From NCBI RefSeq assembly GCF_050908845.1, contig NZ_CP194171.1, positions 2,790,001 to 2,854,000 on the forward strand: a stretch of DNA of 64,000 nt. The letters run 5' to 3'. Below, in pieces: positions 15,382 through 26,392 of the stretch. Under the pieces are notes generated by a model. The model was given only the letters and a program-made list of their open reading frames with translations, did no database searches and was not told the origin of the DNA. The DNA comes from Marinobacterium_D sp050908845 (GTDB taxonomy: Bacteria; Pseudomonadota; Gammaproteobacteria; Pseudomonadales; Balneatricaceae). The translations under genes and the position numbers were made by a program. Position 1 is the first letter of the stretch. The number at the start of each line of letters is the position of its first letter.

Positions 15382-16761
15382 TCAAACAGCCTCCCCGATC
15401 TCTCTGCTGTCCTGTTTGTGGGCGTGCTTCGCTGCGTACATCCGATCGTCGGCCAGGCGCACCAGATCATCGACATTAAGCGCCTCATCAGGAAAACATG
15501 CGAACCCGATCGCCGCGGAGATATCGATACTTTCCTGCCGGTAACTGAACGGCTGGAACAGTGACTTCTGAATCTTCTCGACGATCCGGCTGGCTTCCGC
15601 CGCGTCACGGACCATCGGCTGAAGCACCATGAACTCGTCTCCGCCGGTCCGAGCCACCGTATCCGTGCCCCTTACAGCGCCAGCCAGGCGTTGACCCACG
15701 GTTTTAAGCAGTGCGTCACCGGCCAGATGGCCAAGACGGTCGTTAACCGGCTTGAACTCATTGAGATCGATAAAATACAGCGTAAAACAGACGCCTGTGC
15801 GCTCATGCAGGCCCATCAACTGGTTGATCCGCTCCAGCATCAAGCGGCGGTTAGGCAAGCCTGTCAGCGGATCATGCATCGCTTCGCCATGAACGTTTTG
15901 ATACAGCCTGACCAGAACGATCAGCAGGCCGACCACTAACGCCAACACGCTGTAAGCGATGATCCGAACCAGGTTGGTACTCATCCATACCGGCGCGGAA
16001 GCGGACGCAGGTTGCGCGGCAATGACCCAGCTACCGTTGGGAAAGACCACTTGCATTTCAGCCAGGGGCTGGGCAAAAACAGCCGGATCGCCAAAGAACA
16101 CCTCACCATCAACACCCGTACCATCCTTTCCCCGGATGGCGACCTGATAGCCATTGATGACCGGCGTCAGGCCCACCGACGCAAACATGGAGTCGGCATC
16201 GATGACCACTGACGCCAGCCCCCAGTAACGCCCCCCGGCCGCTGGCATGCCGTGAACATAGATAGGCGTTCTGGCGATCAACCCCGTCCCACCCTGGACC
16301 AGTTCCAAGGGACCGGCCAGAATCATGCTGCCCGCCTCTATGGCCATTTTAACGGCCGGCCACTGGCGTTCATTCTGCTCGTAATCGAGGCCGAGGGCGC
16401 CTTCGTTGCCTTGCAACGGATAGACGAAGGAGATGATGTTATCCGGCGCAAGACCGATATTACGGATATGGCGGCTACCGCGCAGTATCTCGGCGGAAAG
16501 CGCTCGCCACTGCTCCGGTTCGATATCAGGTCTGCTGGCAACATAACTGGTCAGACCGTGGCTCAGGAACAGGACGGAGTTGATTTCACTCTCGATTTGA
16601 GCGCGCAACTGAGCGATCGTGCCCAGCGCTTCGATACGCCGGACCTGGTAGGTTCTGTCAACGACGGTGCGCTGAACAGCTTCAGTGAGGGCAACGCCCA
16701 CAACGATGACGGCCAGTATCGCCAGATAGGGGAAAAGACGGCGGTGCCTCACAGACAACAA
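15382..16761 (-). CDS. CHASE-domain diguanylate cyclase (GGDEF)
   Basis: An inner-membrane enzyme that makes cyclic di-GMP from two GTP. It has TM1 (LFPYLAILAVIVVGVAL), a periplasmic CHASE sensor domain (YVASRPDIEPEQW to the FFGDPAVFAQPL region), TM2 (IIAYSVLALVVGLLIVLV), then a GGDEF domain with DPLTGLPNRRLMLERIN and an intact ARTGGDEF active site. An RGTD inhibitory site stands five residues before GGDEF, so product inhibition is expected. There is no EAL domain. The frame is open to ATG 16899, but the prpF terminator (16838-16862) lies inside that extension, so the start must be later. TTG 16761, 11 bases after AGGAG, is the best guess (459 aa); GTG 16773 is possible. Confidence 0.85.
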   Translation of the reverse strand: MLSVRHRRLFPYLAILAVIVVGVALTEAVQRTVVDRTYQVRRIEALGTIAQLRAQIESEINSVLFLSHGLTSYVASRPDIEPEQWRALSAEILRGSRHIRNIGLAPDNIISFVYPLQGNEGALGLDYEQNERQWPAVKMAIEAGSMILAGPLELVQGGTGLIARTPIYVHGMPAAGGRYWGLASVVIDADSMFASVGLTPVINGYQVAIRGKDGTGVDGEVFFGDPAVFAQPLAEMQVVFPNGSWVIAAQPASASAPVWMSTNLVRIIAYSVLALVVGLLIVLVRLYQNVHGEAMHDPLTGLPNRRLMLERINQLMGLHERTGVCFTLYFIDLNEFKPVNDRLGHLAGDALLKTVGQRLAGAVRGTDTVARTGGDEFMVLQPMVRDAAEASRIVEKIQKSLFQPFSYRQESIDISAAIGFACFPDEALNVDDLVRLADDRMYAAKHAHKQDSREIGEAV

Positions 16762-16837
16762 ACCAGGTAACACTCCTGACGCTGAAGAGATGAGATCTGT
16801 ATACGGCCAGTATTGCAGTTTCGACTCCTCATACCAA

Positions 16838-16862
16838 CAAAAAAACCCGCGCAAGCGCGGGT
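16838..16862 (-). terminator. Intrinsic terminator of the prp operon
   Basis: On the minus strand ACCCGCGC and GCGCGGGT form the stem, followed by seven Ts. It closes the methylcitrate operon 82 bp after prpF. A second hairpin without a T tract (GCCGAACA/TGTTCGGC, 16908-16934) lies between it and prpF. Confidence 0.9.
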
Positions 16863-16944
16863 CTGAAGAAGGTGGCGGAGCTGACAGGTACCCAACCACC
16901 CAATCTGGCCGAACAATCCCGGTAACTGTTCGGCGTAACCGACG

Positions 16945-18123
16945 TTAAAAGGTATCACCGGGCACTCGCACCCAACCTTCCATCAGGACACGGGCGCTTC
17001 GACTCATGATCGCTTTGGTAACGACCCATTCGCCGTCACGCTGCTCAGCTTCGGCGCCCACTCTCAGGGTACCGGACGGGTGCCCAAAACGGACGAAATT
17101 GCGCTCTCCGCCACCGGCCGCCAGGTTAACCAGCGTTCCCGGTACAACGGCTGCGGCACTGATGGCGACGGCCGCCGTGCCCATCATGGCATGGTGCAGC
17201 TTGCCCATGGACAGCGCGCGTACCACCAGGTCTATCTCCCCGGCTTTAACCTCCTTGCCGCTGGAAGAAAGGTAGTCCTGGGCACTGTTAACAAAGGCGA
17301 TCTTCGGGGTGTGCTGACGGCTTTCGGCCTCTTTGAGCTCCTTGATCAGCCCCATCCTAATCGCGCCGTGGGCACGGATGGTTTCAAACCGAGCCAGCGC
17401 TGCAGGGTCAGAGTTGATCGCTTCCTGCAGCTCGGTGCCGGTATAGCCGATCTCTTCGGCGTTAAGGAAGATGGTCGGAATACCCGCGTTGATCATCGTC
17501 GCCTTAAAGGTTCCGACCCCGGGTACCTCCAGATCATCCACCAGGTTACCAGTGGGGAACATGGAACCCTCGCCATCGGCCGGATCCATGAATTCGATCT
17601 GCACTTCCGCCGCCGGGAAGGTGACGCCATCCAGCTCGAAATCGCCAGTTTCCTGGACTTCGCCGTTGGTGATCGGCACCCGGGCGATGATCGTCTTCTC
17701 GATATTGGCCTGCCAGATCCGTACGGTAGCCGTACCGTTTTCAGGCACTATCGACGGGTCGACCAGTCCTTTGCTGATCGCAAAAGCGCCAACCGCGGCG
17801 GTCAGGTTGCCGCAGTTACCGCTCCAGTCCACAAAGGGCTTGTCGATGGATACCTGGCCAAACAGGTAGTTAACATCGTGATCGGGACTGTCGCTCTTCG
17901 ACAGGATAACGGTTTTGCTGGTACTTGAAGTCGCACCGCCCATACCATCGATCTGCTTGCCATAGGGATCGGGGCTGCCGATCACCCGCAGCAGCAGCGC
18001 GTCGCGGGCCGGACCCGGCACCTGGCAGGCTTGCGGCAGTTCCTCAAGACTGAAGAAGACGCCCTTGCTGGTGCCACCGCGAATATAGGTGGCCGGGATT
18101 TTAATCTGGGGAACGTGGCTCAT
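16945..18123 (-). CDS. prpF: 2-methylaconitate cis-trans isomerase PrpF
   Basis: PrpF isomerises 2-methyl-trans-aconitate made by AcnD to the cis form used by aconitase, completing the AcnD-type methylcitrate route. The 392-aa product has the family N-terminus KIPATYIRGGTSKGVFF, IDGMGGATSSTSKTVILS, WSGNCGNLTAAVGAFAI and a central MINAGIPTIFLNAEEIG. The Lys of GTSKG and the Cys of GNCGN are the residues usually linked to activity. ATG 18123 is chosen because GGAG precedes it by 6 bases and it fits the family start. It is 57 bp after acnD and last in the operon. Confidence 0.95.
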   Translation of the reverse strand: MSHVPQIKIPATYIRGGTSKGVFFSLEELPQACQVPGPARDALLLRVIGSPDPYGKQIDGMGGATSSTSKTVILSKSDSPDHDVNYLFGQVSIDKPFVDWSGNCGNLTAAVGAFAISKGLVDPSIVPENGTATVRIWQANIEKTIIARVPITNGEVQETGDFELDGVTFPAAEVQIEFMDPADGEGSMFPTGNLVDDLEVPGVGTFKATMINAGIPTIFLNAEEIGYTGTELQEAINSDPAALARFETIRAHGAIRMGLIKELKEAESRQHTPKIAFVNSAQDYLSSSGKEVKAGEIDLVVRALSMGKLHHAMMGTAAVAISAAAVVPGTLVNLAAGGGERNFVRFGHPSGTLRVGAEAEQRDGEWVVTKAIMSRSARVLMEGWVRVPGDTF

Positions 18124-18180
18124 GAATGTCTCCAGTTCAGTGAGCACGCAGGGCCGAAGAGCCCCGCGTGCCCGCATTAC

Positions 18181-20790
<2,610 letters not shown>

Positions 20791-20825
20791 GGTGACAGGT
20801 GTCCATCGGTTCGGTTAACGAGGTC

Positions 20826-20851
20826 AAAAAAGCGGCCATAAAAAGGCCGCT
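20826..20851 (-). terminator. Internal intrinsic terminator between prpC and acnD
   Basis: On the minus strand AGCGGCC, a 7-base loop and GGCCGCT are followed by six Ts, starting 12 bp after the prpC stop. Only about 35 bp remain before acnD, with no room for a full promoter. The element therefore probably lowers acnD-prpF expression relative to prpBC, or is a regulated attenuator. Confidence 0.8.
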
Positions 20852-20863
20852 GTCGTTATCGCA

Positions 20864-21994
20864 TCAGGGACGATTTTCGATCGGGACCCACTCGGCAGTT
20901 TCAGGGCCGGTGTAATCCGCTGACGGACGGATGATGCGGTTGTTGGCGCGCTGTTCCATCACGTGGGCGGTCCAGCCAGCCACACGTGAGCAGACAAAGA
21001 TCGGCGTGAACAGCTCGGTCGGAATGCCCATGAAGTGGTACGCGGACGCATGGAAGAAGTCAGCGTTACAGAACAGCTTCTTCTCGCGCCACATCACCGC
21101 TTCTACGCGCTCGGAGACCGGGTAGAGAACAGTGTCGCCCACCTGCTCTGAGAGCTGCTTGGACCACTTCTTGATAATGGCGTTACGCGGGTCGGACTCA
21201 CGGTAGATCGCGTGGCCGAAGCCCATGATCTTGTCCTTGCGCGCCAGCATGCCCATGATTTGCTCTTCGGCTTCGTCGGCACTTTTCCAGTTTTCGATCA
21301 TCGCCATGGCCGCTTCGTTGGCACCACCATGCAGCGGACCACGCAGGGAGCCGATTGCGCCGGTGACGCAGCTATGGATATCAGACAACGTGGAGGCGCA
21401 GACACGGGCAGTAAAGGTTGAAGCGTTGAACTCGTGCTCAGCGTAGAGGATCAGCGATGCATGCATCACGGAGACATGCAGCGGATCCGGCTTTTTATCG
21501 TGCAGCGTCCAGAGGAAGTGCTCACCGATGGAATCAGCGTCGGTCTCGGTATTGATACGCTTTCCGTATTTGGAAAAGTTGTACCAGTAGTTGATGATCG
21601 ACGGGAACACCGCCAGCATACGGTCGATGTGATCGCTCTGCTCGTCGAAGCTCTCTTCGGTTTCCAGGTTACCCAGCATGGAACAGCCGGTGCGCATCAC
21701 ATCCATCGGATGGGCGTCGGCGGGGATCTGCTCCAGCACGGTTTTCAGCGCGTCGGGCAGGCCACGCATACCCTTGAGCTTCGCCTTGTAAGTGTCCAGT
21801 TCTGCGTGGTTCGGCAGTTTTCCGTAAAGCAGCAGATAAGCCACCTCTTCGAACTGGGCATTGTCGGCCAGCTCCTGGATATCGTAGCCGCGGTAGGTCA
21901 GACCGGCACCGGTCTTGCCGACGGTACAGAGGGCTGTTTCACCGGCCGACTGGCCGCGAAGGCCCGCGCCGCCGAGTTTCTTAGCTTCTGCCAT
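20864..21994 (-). CDS. prpC: 2-methylcitrate synthase
   Basis: A 376-aa citrate-synthase-family enzyme that condenses propionyl-CoA with oxaloacetate. The catalytic residues lie in SLRGPLHGGANEAAMAMI (His), MGFGHAIYRESDPRNAIIKKWSK (His) and the C-terminal FVCSRVAGWTAHVMEQRANNR. The short form (about 375 aa) without the N-terminal domain of hexameric citrate synthase, together with the prp neighbours, supports 2-methylcitrate synthase. TGAGGAGATAACC immediately before the ATG is a strong ribosome site. It lies 61 bp after prpB, and the gap holds a small GGGCG/CGCCC hairpin without a T run. Confidence 0.96.
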   Translation of the reverse strand: MAEAKKLGGAGLRGQSAGETALCTVGKTGAGLTYRGYDIQELADNAQFEEVAYLLLYGKLPNHAELDTYKAKLKGMRGLPDALKTVLEQIPADAHPMDVMRTGCSMLGNLETEESFDEQSDHIDRMLAVFPSIINYWYNFSKYGKRINTETDADSIGEHFLWTLHDKKPDPLHVSVMHASLILYAEHEFNASTFTARVCASTLSDIHSCVTGAIGSLRGPLHGGANEAAMAMIENWKSADEAEEQIMGMLARKDKIMGFGHAIYRESDPRNAIIKKWSKQLSEQVGDTVLYPVSERVEAVMWREKKLFCNADFFHASAYHFMGIPTELFTPIFVCSRVAGWTAHVMEQRANNRIIRPSADYTGPETAEWVPIENRP

Positions 21995-22055
21995 GGTTAT
22001 CTCCTCAGATCTCTAGCGGGCGTCTGGTGCGCCCTTAATCACGATAGGGCTGTTA

Positions 22056-22949
22056 TTAAATGTTCTTGCCTTCTTTGAACAGCGCATCAAGCTTCTGTTC
22101 GAAGTCGTGGTAGTTCAGGAAATCGTACAGCTCCATACGGGTCTGCATGGTGTCGACAACCGCCTTCTGATCACCGTCATTAAGCAGGTGCTCATAGACG
22201 TTCAGCGCGGCCTTGTTGGCGGCACGGAATGCAGACAGCGGGTACAGAACCATGGTGGCGCCATGCTTGGCCAGCTCATCCTTATGGAACAGCGGAGTCG
22301 CACCGAACTCGGTGATATTGGCCAGCAGATGCGCGCCGCCGATGCCGTCGGAGAAGGCGGTGTAATCTTCCAGGGTGTGTACCGCTTCGGCGAAGATGCC
22401 GTCGGCGCCGGCTTCCAGGCAGGCCTGGGCACGTTCAACCGCGGCGTTCAGACCTTCCTGCTGGAAGGCGTCGGTACGGGCCATGACGAAGAAGTCGTCG
22501 TCGGTCCTGGCATCCACCGCCGCTTTGACGCGGTCGACCATCTCCTGCATGGAGACGATCTCTTTATTGGGACGGTGACCACAACGTTTCTGCGCCACCT
22601 GGTCTTCGATATGCACCGCGGCAGCACCACCCTTGATCATCTCCTTTATGGTACGGGCGATGTTGAAGGCGCCACCCCAGCCGGTGTCGATATCGACCAG
22701 CAGCGGCGTGTCGACAGCACTGGTGATACGGCAGACATCTTCCAGTACGTCATTCATCGAGGTCATACCCAGATCGGGCAGGCCGTAGGAGGCGTTGGCC
22801 ACGCCGCCACCGGACAGGTAGATCGCCTGGTGTCCAACGCGCGAAGCCATCATTGCGTGGTAAGCATTGATGGTGCCAACGATCTGCAGCGGCTGGGTCT
22901 CAGCCAGCGCTTTACGGAAGCGCGCACCCGCAGTCAGTTTCTCAGCCAT
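22056..22949 (-). CDS. prpB: 2-methylisocitrate lyase
   Basis: A 297-aa member of the isocitrate lyase/PEP mutase superfamily that cleaves 2-methylisocitrate to pyruvate and succinate, the last step of propionate oxidation. The markers are SGGGVANASYGLPDLGMTSM, the Mg-binding PLLVDIDTGWGG, EDQVAQKRCGHRPNKEIVS with the catalytic KRCGH, and ARTDAFQQEGLNAA. GGGGATAACA precedes the ATG. Its first 8 bases overlap the end of the GntR regulator gene, so the two are translationally linked. Confidence 0.97.
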   Translation of the reverse strand: MAEKLTAGARFRKALAETQPLQIVGTINAYHAMMASRVGHQAIYLSGGGVANASYGLPDLGMTSMNDVLEDVCRITSAVDTPLLVDIDTGWGGAFNIARTIKEMIKGGAAAVHIEDQVAQKRCGHRPNKEIVSMQEMVDRVKAAVDARTDDDFFVMARTDAFQQEGLNAAVERAQACLEAGADGIFAEAVHTLEDYTAFSDGIGGAHLLANITEFGATPLFHKDELAKHGATMVLYPLSAFRAANKAALNVYEHLLNDGDQKAVVDTMQTRMELYDFLNYHDFEQKLDALFKEGKNI

Positions 22950-23661
22950 TGTTATCCCCTTGAGGTTTAGTCACTGCATTCAGTTTGTCCTCGATATTCC
23001 GACGCGCATTGCTTATATGACGGCGCATCAGCATCTCGGCCAGCTCGGCATCCCGCGCTTCGATCGCATCAACAATCTGCCGATGTTCTTTCAGAGCGCG
23101 CTTGGGACGGGAACTGGAAATACTGAACTGATAACGGTACATACGTACCAGGTGGTATAGATCGGCCCCGAGCAGCTCTTCGAGTTTTGCGTTTTTGCTG
23201 CCCTTGACGATCCGGTAATGGAAGTCGAGGTCGCCCTCTTTCTGGAAGTACGCACGGCCTTCCTGCTGGGCGATGGAAAGTTCGTGGTTGTCGAGCAGTA
23301 CCTTGAGGCTGTTGATCTCCTCATCCGACATATGCTCGGCGGCGAGACGGCAGGCCATCCCTTCCAGTGCCTCACGTACGCGGTAGATCTCGATCAGCTC
23401 TTTTGCGGACAGTTCAACGACCCGGGCGCCGACATGGGGCTTACGTTCGATCAGGCGCCAGCCTTCAAGGCGACGAATCGCCTCACGCAGCGGACCACGA
23501 CTGATGCCATACGCCTTGGCAAGACCCGGTTCGCTGATCTTCTGCCCGGGCAGCAGCTCACCGGTTACGATAGCGGTCACGATCTGCTTGCAGACCCGGT
23601 CTGCGATCGTGCGGCTCTCGTCGGATTCAGCGGCTGGTTTTTGATTTACGTCGGTGGTCAT
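22942..23661 (-). CDS. GntR-family regulator of the methylcitrate operon
   Basis: A 239-aa FadR/FCD-type GntR regulator, first gene of the prp operon. The N-terminal winged helix (about 20-85) has ADRVCKQIVTAIVTGELLPG and the recognition segment AKAYGISRGPLREAIRRLEG. The C-terminal FCD ligand domain has IYRVREALEGMACRLAAEH and HRQIVDAIEARDAELAEMLM with metal-site histidines. The position strongly suggests control by propionate or methylcitrate; this is the GntR type of PrpR, not the sigma-54 activator of E. coli. ATG 23661 is chosen over the open frame to 23730 because GGAAAG precedes it by 7 bases and the longer form would run through the operators. Confidence 0.92.
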   Translation of the reverse strand: MTTDVNQKPAAESDESRTIADRVCKQIVTAIVTGELLPGQKISEPGLAKAYGISRGPLREAIRRLEGWRLIERKPHVGARVVELSAKELIEIYRVREALEGMACRLAAEHMSDEEINSLKVLLDNHELSIAQQEGRAYFQKEGDLDFHYRIVKGSKNAKLEELLGADLYHLVRMYRYQFSISSSRPKRALKEHRQIVDAIEARDAELAEMLMRRHISNARRNIEDKLNAVTKPQGDNNG

Positions 23662-23675
23662 CGAAAACTTTCCAG

Positions 23676-23704
23676 ATTGTCGACAATATTGAATTGTCGA
23701 CACC
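23676..23704 (-). promoter_or_regulatory. Operator pair of the prp operon
   Basis: ATTGTCGACAAT (23676-23687) is a perfect 12-bp palindrome, and ATTGTCGACACC (23693-23704) is a near copy with centres 17 bp apart. The TTGT-N2-ACAA core is typical of FadR/FCD-type GntR regulators. They lie just downstream of and over the predicted -10 box, as expected for autorepression. A third, weaker site ATTGTCAACACT is at 23748-23759, upstream of the -35 box. Confidence 0.8.
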
Positions 23705-23730
23705 TTACTCGGCCGTTTTCGGGTCGTCAA
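23702..23730 (-). promoter_or_regulatory. Predicted promoter of the prp operon
   Basis: On the minus strand a -35 box TTGACG (23725-23730), a 17-bp spacer and a -10 box TAAGGT (23702-23707). The -10 box overlaps the second operator palindrome. Confidence 0.5.
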
Positions 23731-23757
23731 CCGATGATGCTGGAAAAATTGTCAACA

Positions 23758-23773
23758 CTAGACAAAAGTCTAG
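23758..23773. promoter_or_regulatory. Short palindrome CTAGAC-AAAA-GTCTAG
   Basis: A perfect 6-bp inverted repeat with a 4-base spacer, between the hydrolase stop and the prp promoter. It directly adjoins the third GntR-type site. It could be part of a composite operator or a weak hairpin at the end of the hydrolase transcript; no T run follows it directly. Confidence 0.4.
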
Positions 23774-23788
23774 CCGATACCGGGTGCG

Positions 23789-24655
23789 TTACTCAGAACC
23801 GAAAAAACGTACCTGCTCCGCGTTCATGATACGGGCGATCTGGCGTGGCTTCTGAAACGGCAGCGAGTGATCGGTGCCGGGAATATGGAAGTAATGCCAG
23901 TTTGGCATCCGCTCGGCGAGCGTCAGGTGTAACTGATGCATCAACTCCACGCTATTGCCGCCGATAAAGCTGGTGACATCCCCCTGGGCCGCCAGCAGCG
24001 GCTCACGATCAACCTCACGTATCGCTTTGGTGACCGAGTCTAGTGCATAGGCAAAGCCTTCAGGACGCTGACCGAGGCGGGCGATGGTGAGCTTTTCCGT
24101 CTCTGGCGTGATCCGGCGGTTTGGCGAGATGGTATCGAGAAACTGACGGATACCGGCTTCCTTCTGTTCACTCCGAAGATGCACGGCGGCAGCGGAATAT
24201 TTCTCTCTCAAGATGACCGTGGAATCCCAGTCCGGACGATCAAGCGAGGCAGGCTCTAACAGAAACTGCTTGGCTACCCGGTCGGGGTGCTGCTGCTTAT
24301 ATAGAAGACTCACCAGGCCACCCAGGGAATAGCCGCCCAGATCAAACTGCCACCAGCCCAGGTGATCAACAAGCGCGCCCAGGTCAGCAACGAGCTCATG
24401 CACACTGAAGGCGTACTCTTTGCCATCCGGGTACACCGTCTCGCCCATGCCGCGGATATCCGGCACAAGGATCTCGCTCCAGTGACTGAGAAAAGACTGC
24501 AGCATCTCCCAGGTATCCTGTCCGGCGACGCCGGCACCATGGACCAGCACCAGTCTTCTGCCGCTGTCGACCTTCGGGTGGCGATACAGGCGGTAGGTCA
24601 GATGCTGGTCCGGCAGATCGAACGTACGTATCTCGGAGGTGTAGCCTTTTTTCAT
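23789..24655 (-). CDS. Alpha/beta-fold hydrolase
   Basis: A 288-aa soluble alpha/beta hydrolase. The oxyanion-hole segment is VLVHGAGVAGQDTW, the nucleophile elbow is LGGYSLGGLVSLLYKQ (Ser near residue 108), and the catalytic His is in IPGTDHSLPFQKPRQIA near the C-terminus. The substrate is unknown. It is transcribed in the same direction as the prp operon and stops 128 bp before its regulator start, so readthrough into prp is possible, but the operators and a separate promoter lie between. It is divergent from pabB. Confidence 0.85.
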   Translation of the reverse strand: MKKGYTSEIRTFDLPDQHLTYRLYRHPKVDSGRRLVLVHGAGVAGQDTWEMLQSFLSHWSEILVPDIRGMGETVYPDGKEYAFSVHELVADLGALVDHLGWWQFDLGGYSLGGLVSLLYKQQHPDRVAKQFLLEPASLDRPDWDSTVILREKYSAAAVHLRSEQKEAGIRQFLDTISPNRRITPETEKLTIARLGQRPEGFAYALDSVTKAIREVDREPLLAAQGDVTSFIGGNSVELMHQLHLTLAERMPNWHYFHIPGTDHSLPFQKPRQIARIMNAEQVRFFGSE

Positions 24656-24837
24656 CCCTCGTAGGTCCTTTTGACAGCTGAATGTGGCGTTATTATAACC
24701 CCGGCAAAGTATGATTCAGTCGACCGTATCGCCCCGTACTCCAAAAACCCCGCACCTGCACGCGAGCCCTGGCGCTTCGAGACTCGCGCGACCTGACGTC
24801 AGAGGTTAAAATCTTCGCTTTGCCCAGGATCTGCCGC

Positions 24838-26220
24838 TTGCTCTCTATACACTCTCTACCCTACCCGCTGGACGCCCACCGCACCTTCAGCCGCATCAGA
24901 GAACTTGGCGACCCGGTGATGCTCGACAGTGCCCAGCCCCAGTCGGACCCCAGGTTTGGTCGCTACGATATTCTCGCCGCCGCGCCAGACATTATCGTAC
25001 GATACAACCGGGGTCGCACGGAGATGAAACGGCGCGGGCTCTGGAGCAGCGTTGATGGCGACCCGATCGACCTTCTCAAGACGCTCAATGCGGAGATCGC
25101 ACTGCCCGATAGCGGAGGTCATCCGTTTTGCGGCGGGTTGATCGGCCACTTCAGTTACGACCTGGGACGCGCATTCGAAAAGCTGCCCGAGCAAGCCGAG
25201 GATGATGTGGCACTGCCCGAGATGCGGGTCGGACGGTATCTCTGGGCCGTGGTTATCGATCATGAAGCGAAGACGAGTGCGCTGGTCGCTCACCCTGCAG
25301 CGGAACCACAGCAGGTTGCCGCCGTACACAAGTTATTGCTGAAAGCTGATAACGACACGGCAACGGCGTCGCAGAGCTTCAGACTGCTGACACCCTTTGA
25401 GAGTTGCTATAGCCGACAAGCGTACATGGATGCCTTTGACCAGGTTCAGCGCTATATCGCTGCCGGGGACTGCTACCAGATCAACCTGACCCAGCGTTTC
25501 AGCGCCCGCTGCGAGGGGGATCCGTTTTCCGCCTATGTTGCGCTACGTCGCCGGGCAACAACCCCGTTCAGCGCTTACCTGGAATCGGAACAGGGCGCGA
25601 TCCTGTCCCTCTCGCCGGAGCGCTTCCTGAAAGTCTCCGACAGCGGCGCGGTGGAAACCCGTCCGATCAAGGGTACAAGACCCCGTGGCAGCGATGCCGA
25701 CAGTGACCAGGCGTACATCGACGAGCTCAAAGGTTCGCCAAAAGACCGCGCCGAGAATCTGATGATTGTCGACCTTCTGCGCAACGATCTGGGCAAGGTA
25801 TGCCAGGCGGGCTCTATCAGCGTACCGGAACTGTTCGAGATAGAGACCTACCCCAACGTTCATCACCTTGTCAGTGCAGTCACCGGCCAGCTTGCTGACG
25901 ATTATTCGAGCCTGGACCTGCTCAAGCACTGCTTCCCCGGCGGCTCGATCACCGGTGCTCCGAAAATCAGGGCGATGGAGATCATCGATGAGCTTGAACC
26001 GCAGAGGCGCTCGATCTACTGCGGATCCATCGGCTATATCAGCGCAGCCGGCGGCATGGATACCAGCATCTGCATCCGCACCCTGCTGGTGGAGAACGGC
26101 CGCATTTACTGTTCTGCAGGCGGCGGCATCGTCGCCGACTCGGTAGGCGATGAGGAGTACCAGGAATCGTTCGATAAGGTGAACAACCTGCTCGAGACGC
26201 TGGAAGAGCTGAGCTCATAG
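24838..26220 (+). CDS. pabB: Aminodeoxychorismate synthase component I
   Basis: PabB makes 4-amino-4-deoxychorismate from chorismate with ammonia from PabA, in the p-aminobenzoate branch of folate synthesis. The PIKGTRPRG motif with the catalytic Lys separates it from anthranilate synthase (PIAGT). LSLSPERFLKVSD, KDRAENLMIVDLLRNDLGKV, FPGGSITGAPKIRAMEIIDE and GSIGYISAAGGMDTSICIRTL are all typical. Neither possible start is ATG: TTG 24838, 7-8 bases after AGGAT, gives 460 aa and is preferred; TTG 24820 gives 466 aa. It is a single gene, divergent from the hydrolase, and is followed by the REP-like repeats. Confidence 0.94.
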   Translation: MLSIHSLPYPLDAHRTFSRIRELGDPVMLDSAQPQSDPRFGRYDILAAAPDIIVRYNRGRTEMKRRGLWSSVDGDPIDLLKTLNAEIALPDSGGHPFCGGLIGHFSYDLGRAFEKLPEQAEDDVALPEMRVGRYLWAVVIDHEAKTSALVAHPAAEPQQVAAVHKLLLKADNDTATASQSFRLLTPFESCYSRQAYMDAFDQVQRYIAAGDCYQINLTQRFSARCEGDPFSAYVALRRRATTPFSAYLESEQGAILSLSPERFLKVSDSGAVETRPIKGTRPRGSDADSDQAYIDELKGSPKDRAENLMIVDLLRNDLGKVCQAGSISVPELFEIETYPNVHHLVSAVTGQLADDYSSLDLLKHCFPGGSITGAPKIRAMEIIDELEPQRRSIYCGSIGYISAAGGMDTSICIRTLLVENGRIYCSAGGGIVADSVGDEEYQESFDKVNNLLETLEELSS

Positions 26221-26262
26221 CGTTTCTTTTGCGACGGATAAGCCAGCCATATGGCTTCCCCC

Positions 26263-26353
26263 GCAGGAGGCACGACCTCGTGCCGATTGAAGCTGCGACG
26301 ATAGATGTTTAATACGGCATGGCTCATCGCGACGGGGGCGTCGCTCCTCCTGC
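26263..26353. repeat. REP-like inverted pair between pabB and thrH
   Basis: Two head-to-head units each carry a GCAGGAGG-type tag beside a GC hairpin. The first is GCAGGAGG followed by GGCACGA-CC-TCGTGCC (26269-26284). The second, on the minus strand, is GCAGGAGGA followed by GCGACG-CCCC-CGTCGC (26329-26344). This tag-plus-hairpin layout is that of REP/BIME elements spread by RAYT transposases in pseudomonads and xanthomonads. Only one such pair was seen in the window. Confidence 0.7.
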
Positions 26354-26392
26354 CTAAAGCATGGACTGCGCCCCCCATTACAGGAGAAGCAA

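Noticed and set aside
15232..15564. 110-aa open frame from GTG 15232
   Set aside because: It reads through a strong terminator and into the antisense of the diguanylate cyclase; GTG directly adjoins the purine-rich stretch, so spacing for ribosome binding is wrong.
16762..16899. N-terminal extension of the diguanylate cyclase to ATG 16899
   Set aside because: The prpF terminator lies inside it, and the residues before TM1 show no family resemblance.
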